From contig JAJYVI010000046.1 of the NCBI GenBank assembly GCA_021792115.1, positions 1-7,126 on the forward strand: DNA of 7,126 nt, given 5' to 3'. Numbering within the stretch: the first letter of the stretch is position 1; the number at the start of each line of letters is the position of its first letter. This DNA is from Microcaldota archaeon. Its GTDB lineage: Archaea; Micrarchaeota; Micrarchaeia; Micrarchaeales; Micrarchaeaceae. The notes below the pieces were generated by a model that ran no database searches, was not told where the DNA came from, and worked only from the letters and a program-made list of their open reading frames with translations. The position numbers and the translations under genes are program-made. Positions 4,616 to 7,126 of this stretch are shown here, one piece after another.

Positions 4616-6508
4616 TCACATTCCGCTGTTAAGGACTATCTTTTTCTCGTCGTTGAGCACTGCGCGTTTTATTGCGTCTTTAAGTTCATCAGTGTTCATC
4701 TGCCTGCCGTTCCACTTTAGTATGAAATGGGTCGGGGTTATATGCAGGTACTCGCTGACAAAAGACCCAAGCTGTGCAGTGTAGTTGTTCTCCACATCTA
4801 TGACTCTCTTCTTGTTTTGCAATGCTTTTGCAAGCTCATCTGTAGGGAATGGACTGAAGAACCTTACTTGGATAACCTGCAGCTTTATTTTATCCTGTGA
4901 CAGGAGATCTTCTAAAATGTCTTTTAGCGCACCCTTTGGAGAGCCAAAAGTTATAACTGCATTCTCAGCACTGCTGTCCCCAAAAATATTGAGTTTCTTA
5001 TCTTCTGGTATCTCATTGGCTGCCTTGTCAAGCTTTTTCATTCTTTTCTCGTACATTATAGTCCTGTTTGTAGGGTTTTCAGCAATGTGCCCTGACTCGC
5101 TGTGCTCATCGCCAGAGTGCCAGGATACAGAAGAGCCAAGAGGGGACCTCGGTGAAACTGGCCCATTTTCAAGAGAGTACCTATTGTAGTCCTTGCTAGG
5201 GTCCAGATGCACCAGCGCGCCCCTATCTATTTTGTCATTGGAATAGTCAAGGTCTGCCTTGTCAAGCGTTGAGTAGGTGTTTGCTATTGATTTCTCTATT
5301 ATGTGTATTACAGGAGTCTGGTATGCCTCTGCAAGGTTGAAGGCCAGGATTGCATCGTGGAATACCTCTGCGTGGTCTCCGCTAGCAAGCACAATCTTAG
5401 GGAACTCCCCATGCCCTACATTCACTGCAAATTTTAAGTCTGACTGGCCGCTCCTTGTCGGAAGCCCTGTGGACGGTGAGCCTCTTACATAGTATGTAAC
5501 TACAACAGGACTCTCTGTCTGGCCTGCCCAGCTGAGTGCTTCTGCCATGAGTGCGAACCCAGGACCAGAGGTCGCAGTTGCTGACCTGACGCCTGCCAGG
5601 CCTGCGCCGATTGCCATACCAATTGCTGAAATCTCGTCTTCTGTCTGTACCACGACCACAGGCCTGGAGGACTTGACGCCGTCAACAACTGTATCAACTG
5701 TTTGGTTAGCCTCAAGGTATACGCTCTCGTCGCTTGCAGGGGTTATTGGATAATAGCTCTGAAAGCCTATGCCTCCTGCGATTTTTCCAATTGCTGCAGC
5801 AGTGTTACCATCAATCTGCACAATATCCTGCTTTTTGATTGGCTTGAGGTTGAATACAGGCTTTACAAGAAGTAATGCTTTTTCCGCTGCAAGCACATTC
5901 ATTGGTATTGCATCTGGCTTTTTTGAAAAAGTATTTGAGATTGCATCTAAAAGGTACTGCTTGTCAAGGCCTAGCAAAGCGAACGAGACTGATGCAGCAA
6001 TTGTGTTGAGAGATTTTTCAGCAAGTGTCATGTTTATAGACAACTCAGCTGATATCTCCCTGAGAATCTGCTCATAATTGACAGGTATAACAACAATGCC
6101 CTTGGCCTTCAAATAATCAATGACTCCCTGCACTGTAGGCTCAATGTTGCTCTTATTCATAAAACCGAGAATCTCCTTTTTGGTTTCAGGTTCAAGGCTC
6201 AGCACACTGTCTATGCCTTTCTTAACATTTGTTTCAGAGTATATGAAATATCCTTTTGCCTGCTGAAAATGCTGGAATATTGTCTCTGCATCAAATGTTG
6301 TTACTATGTCGTAGAACTCTGAGATGCTGTTTATTTTTTTATCACTTATTGACAATTCAAAATAACTATGCCTGTTCTTTATTGTTGAGTAATATTCCCT
6401 GTTCCCAAAAAGATAATAACCTGCTCCGGACACTGCCTTACCAAATAAGCCTGATGCGGTGTCAACACCACTTCCTTGTTCACCTCCAATCATCCATGTG
6501 AGTTTCAT
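4616..6508 (-). CDS. korA: 2-oxoacid:ferredoxin oxidoreductase, fused gamma-alpha subunit
   Basis: This is the large subunit of the CoA-acylating 2-oxoacid:ferredoxin oxidoreductase, partner of the korB product below. At 630 residues it has the size of the fused Sulfolobus-type subunit. The gamma domain (about 1-200) opens with WMIGGEQGSGVDTA (5-18). The alpha domain starts near 228 and carries the YPITP motif at 253-257, then VQTEDEISAIGMAIGA (287-302) and TSGPGFALMAEALSWAGQ (313-330). YYVRGSPSTGLPTRSGQSD (339-357) follows, the loop with the conserved Arg and Thr of the active site. GDEHSESGHI (466-475) and YEKRMKKLD (486-494) are further family hallmarks, and the C-terminal domain (from about 515) contains RFFSPFP (549-555). 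No ferredoxin-like Cys clusters are present, as expected for the two-subunit type. ATG 6508 starts the protein exactly at the family's first strand, with GTTGA four bases upstream. Base composition is visibly richer in GC than at the left of the window, which may reflect conserved, highly expressed coding sequence. Confidence 0.97.
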   Translation of the reverse strand: MKLTWMIGGEQGSGVDTASGLFGKAVSGAGYYLFGNREYYSTIKNRHSYFELSISDKKINSISEFYDIVTTFDAETIFQHFQQAKGYFIYSETNVKKGIDSVLSLEPETKKEILGFMNKSNIEPTVQGVIDYLKAKGIVVIPVNYEQILREISAELSINMTLAEKSLNTIAASVSFALLGLDKQYLLDAISNTFSKKPDAIPMNVLAAEKALLLVKPVFNLKPIKKQDIVQIDGNTAAAIGKIAGGIGFQSYYPITPASDESVYLEANQTVDTVVDGVKSSRPVVVVQTEDEISAIGMAIGAGLAGVRSATATSGPGFALMAEALSWAGQTESPVVVTYYVRGSPSTGLPTRSGQSDLKFAVNVGHGEFPKIVLASGDHAEVFHDAILAFNLAEAYQTPVIHIIEKSIANTYSTLDKADLDYSNDKIDRGALVHLDPSKDYNRYSLENGPVSPRSPLGSSVSWHSGDEHSESGHIAENPTNRTIMYEKRMKKLDKAANEIPEDKKLNIFGDSSAENAVITFGSPKGALKDILEDLLSQDKIKLQVIQVRFFSPFPTDELAKALQNKKRVIDVENNYTAQLGSFVSEYLHITPTHFILKWNGRQMNTDELKDAIKRAVLNDEKKIVLNSGM

Positions 6509-6520
6509 AATATCAACGAA

Positions 6521-6534
6521 TTATAATTTTTAAA
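6521..6534 (-). promoter_or_regulatory. Candidate TATA box for korA
   Basis: The minus strand reads TTTAAAAATTATAA here, 13-26 bases upstream of ATG 6508. This spacing suggests a transcript that begins at or a few bases before the start codon. If so, the GTTGA at 6517-6513 would only partly be in the message, and the two readings compete. The whole 6509-6569 gap is AT-rich, so the exact element is uncertain. Confidence 0.4.
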
Positions 6535-6569
6535 TATTAACATTTTTTACATTTATTTTTGCGTCTTTC

Positions 6570-7126
6570 TCATTTATTTCTCGAATAAAGCTCGGTTATG
6601 GCAGACAGCAGTATTTGCGTGTACTCATTTTTTGGCAGAATGCGCGAATATTTCTCTATATTTTCTTTTGCCTTTTTAGTATATTCTTCGCCTATATTCA
6701 TTACAGCTTCTAGGCTCTTGTACTTATCTATTAGCTGCAAAAGAAAGTCTATGTCCTGCTTTGTCTTTTCCTCTCTTTGCTTTGCATAAATATTATTTAT
6801 TGCGTCTTTTTCTTCCTGGGATGCTTTTTTATAGGCATCCAGTATTATAAGAGTTATTTTTCCTTCGTATAGATCCCCGTACTTCTGCTTCCCGAATACT
6901 TTTTCGTCTGCAGTCATGTCTAGAAGATCATCCGCAATCTGGAAAGAGATGCCTGCCGGCTTGCCTATCTCTTCAAGCACTGTTTGCATTTCATCGCTAG
7001 CACCTGCAACCAGCGCGCCAAGCTGCATTGGACCGTAAACAGTATAATAGCAAGTCTTGCTGTTTATTATCTTAAAATAGAGGTCCTGGTCAACTCCTTT
7101 CAGTGTTTTTTTATTGTAAATGAAAT
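6570..7126 (-). CDS. idsA: Isoprenyl diphosphate synthase, C-terminal part (5' end outside window)
   Basis: This is a trans-prenyltransferase that condenses isopentenyl diphosphate with an allylic diphosphate to make geranylgeranyl- or farnesyl-type chains for archaeal lipids. The frame stays open to the window edge (184 complete residues visible). The ATG at 7028 is internal, because family sequence continues upstream of it: IINSKTCYYTVYGP (19-32 of the fragment) holds the conserved Lys-Thr. Next come LGALVAGAS (35-43), GISFQIADDLLDMT (58-71) with the second Asp-rich motif DDLLD at 65-69, GKQKYGDLYEGKITL (78-92) with the conserved Asp and Gly-Lys, and a helical C-terminus ending ELYSRNK. The first Asp-rich motif and the residues that set chain length lie outside the window, so the product length is unknown. 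It lies 61 bases upstream of korA in the same direction, without an obvious T-rich terminator, so read-through is possible. Confidence 0.92.
   Translation of the reverse strand, partial: FIYNKKTLKGVDQDLYFKIINSKTCYYTVYGPMQLGALVAGASDEMQTVLEEIGKPAGISFQIADDLLDMTADEKVFGKQKYGDLYEGKITLIILDAYKKASQEEKDAINNIYAKQREEKTKQDIDFLLQLIDKYKSLEAVMNIGEEYTKKAKENIEKYSRILPKNEYTQILLSAITELYSRNK

Noticed and set aside
4785..5753. Several + strand and alternative-frame open frames inside korA (for example 4785-5189 +, 5277-5492 +, 5500-5715 -, 5547-5753 +)
   Set aside because: They lie wholly within a well-conserved korA reading frame, have no family resemblance, and are shadow frames favoured by its codon use.
7026..7028. 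ATG at 7028 as the start of the isoprenyl diphosphate synthase
   Set aside because: Conserved family sequence including the Lys-Thr pair continues upstream in frame to the window edge, so the gene is cut by the window rather than truncated.

Overview
The window looks like the chromosome of a low-GC archaeon. The evidence is a class I HMG-CoA reductase, a two-subunit Sulfolobus-type 2-oxoacid:ferredoxin oxidoreductase with a fused gamma-alpha subunit, an isoprenyl diphosphate synthase, TATA-box-like elements and short GTGA/GGTGG-like ribosome-binding signals close to the starts. The lineage cannot be fixed from the sequence alone. A thermoplasmatal or a small-genome (ARMAN/DPANN-like) archaeon would fit, but that is only a guess.

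Layout. On the + strand at the left edge lies the 3' end of a class II fumarase (1-335). It is followed by an unrecognised 222-residue protein with a CCQGG motif (428-1096). These converge on a minus-strand block that fills the rest of the window. Read in its direction of transcription (right to left) the block holds: the C-terminal part of an isoprenyl diphosphate synthase (7126-6570, cut by the window edge), korA (6508-4616), a HAD-family phosphatase-like protein (4546-3830), a 65-residue unknown ORF (3799-3602), korB (3514-2615) and HMG-CoA reductase (2487-1240). There are no intergenic stretches above 300 bases. I see no tRNA, rRNA, CRISPR array, transposase or integrase.

How the genes fit together. 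KorA and KorB would convert 2-oxoacids (2-oxoglutarate, pyruvate and similar) to acyl-CoA while reducing ferredoxin. Fumarase is a citric-acid-cycle enzyme. HMG-CoA reductase makes mevalonate from acetyl-CoA-derived HMG-CoA, and the isoprenyl diphosphate synthase builds the prenyl chains of archaeal lipids. The neighbourhood therefore links central carbon metabolism to membrane-lipid synthesis. No T-rich tract follows korA, the HAD gene or the small ORF on the coding strand, whereas one directly follows korB. This suggests korA-HAD-ORF-korB is one transcription unit and HMG-CoA reductase has its own promoter.

Most of the window is ordinary metabolism, and I did not find a clearly new system. 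The points most worth a second look are: an HMG-CoA reductase whose cofactor motif DAMGMNM reads SAMGMNM; korA and korB separated by a HAD gene and a small unknown ORF; the unrecognised CCQGG protein; and a shared start-site context on the minus-strand genes that supports the small ORF as a real gene.
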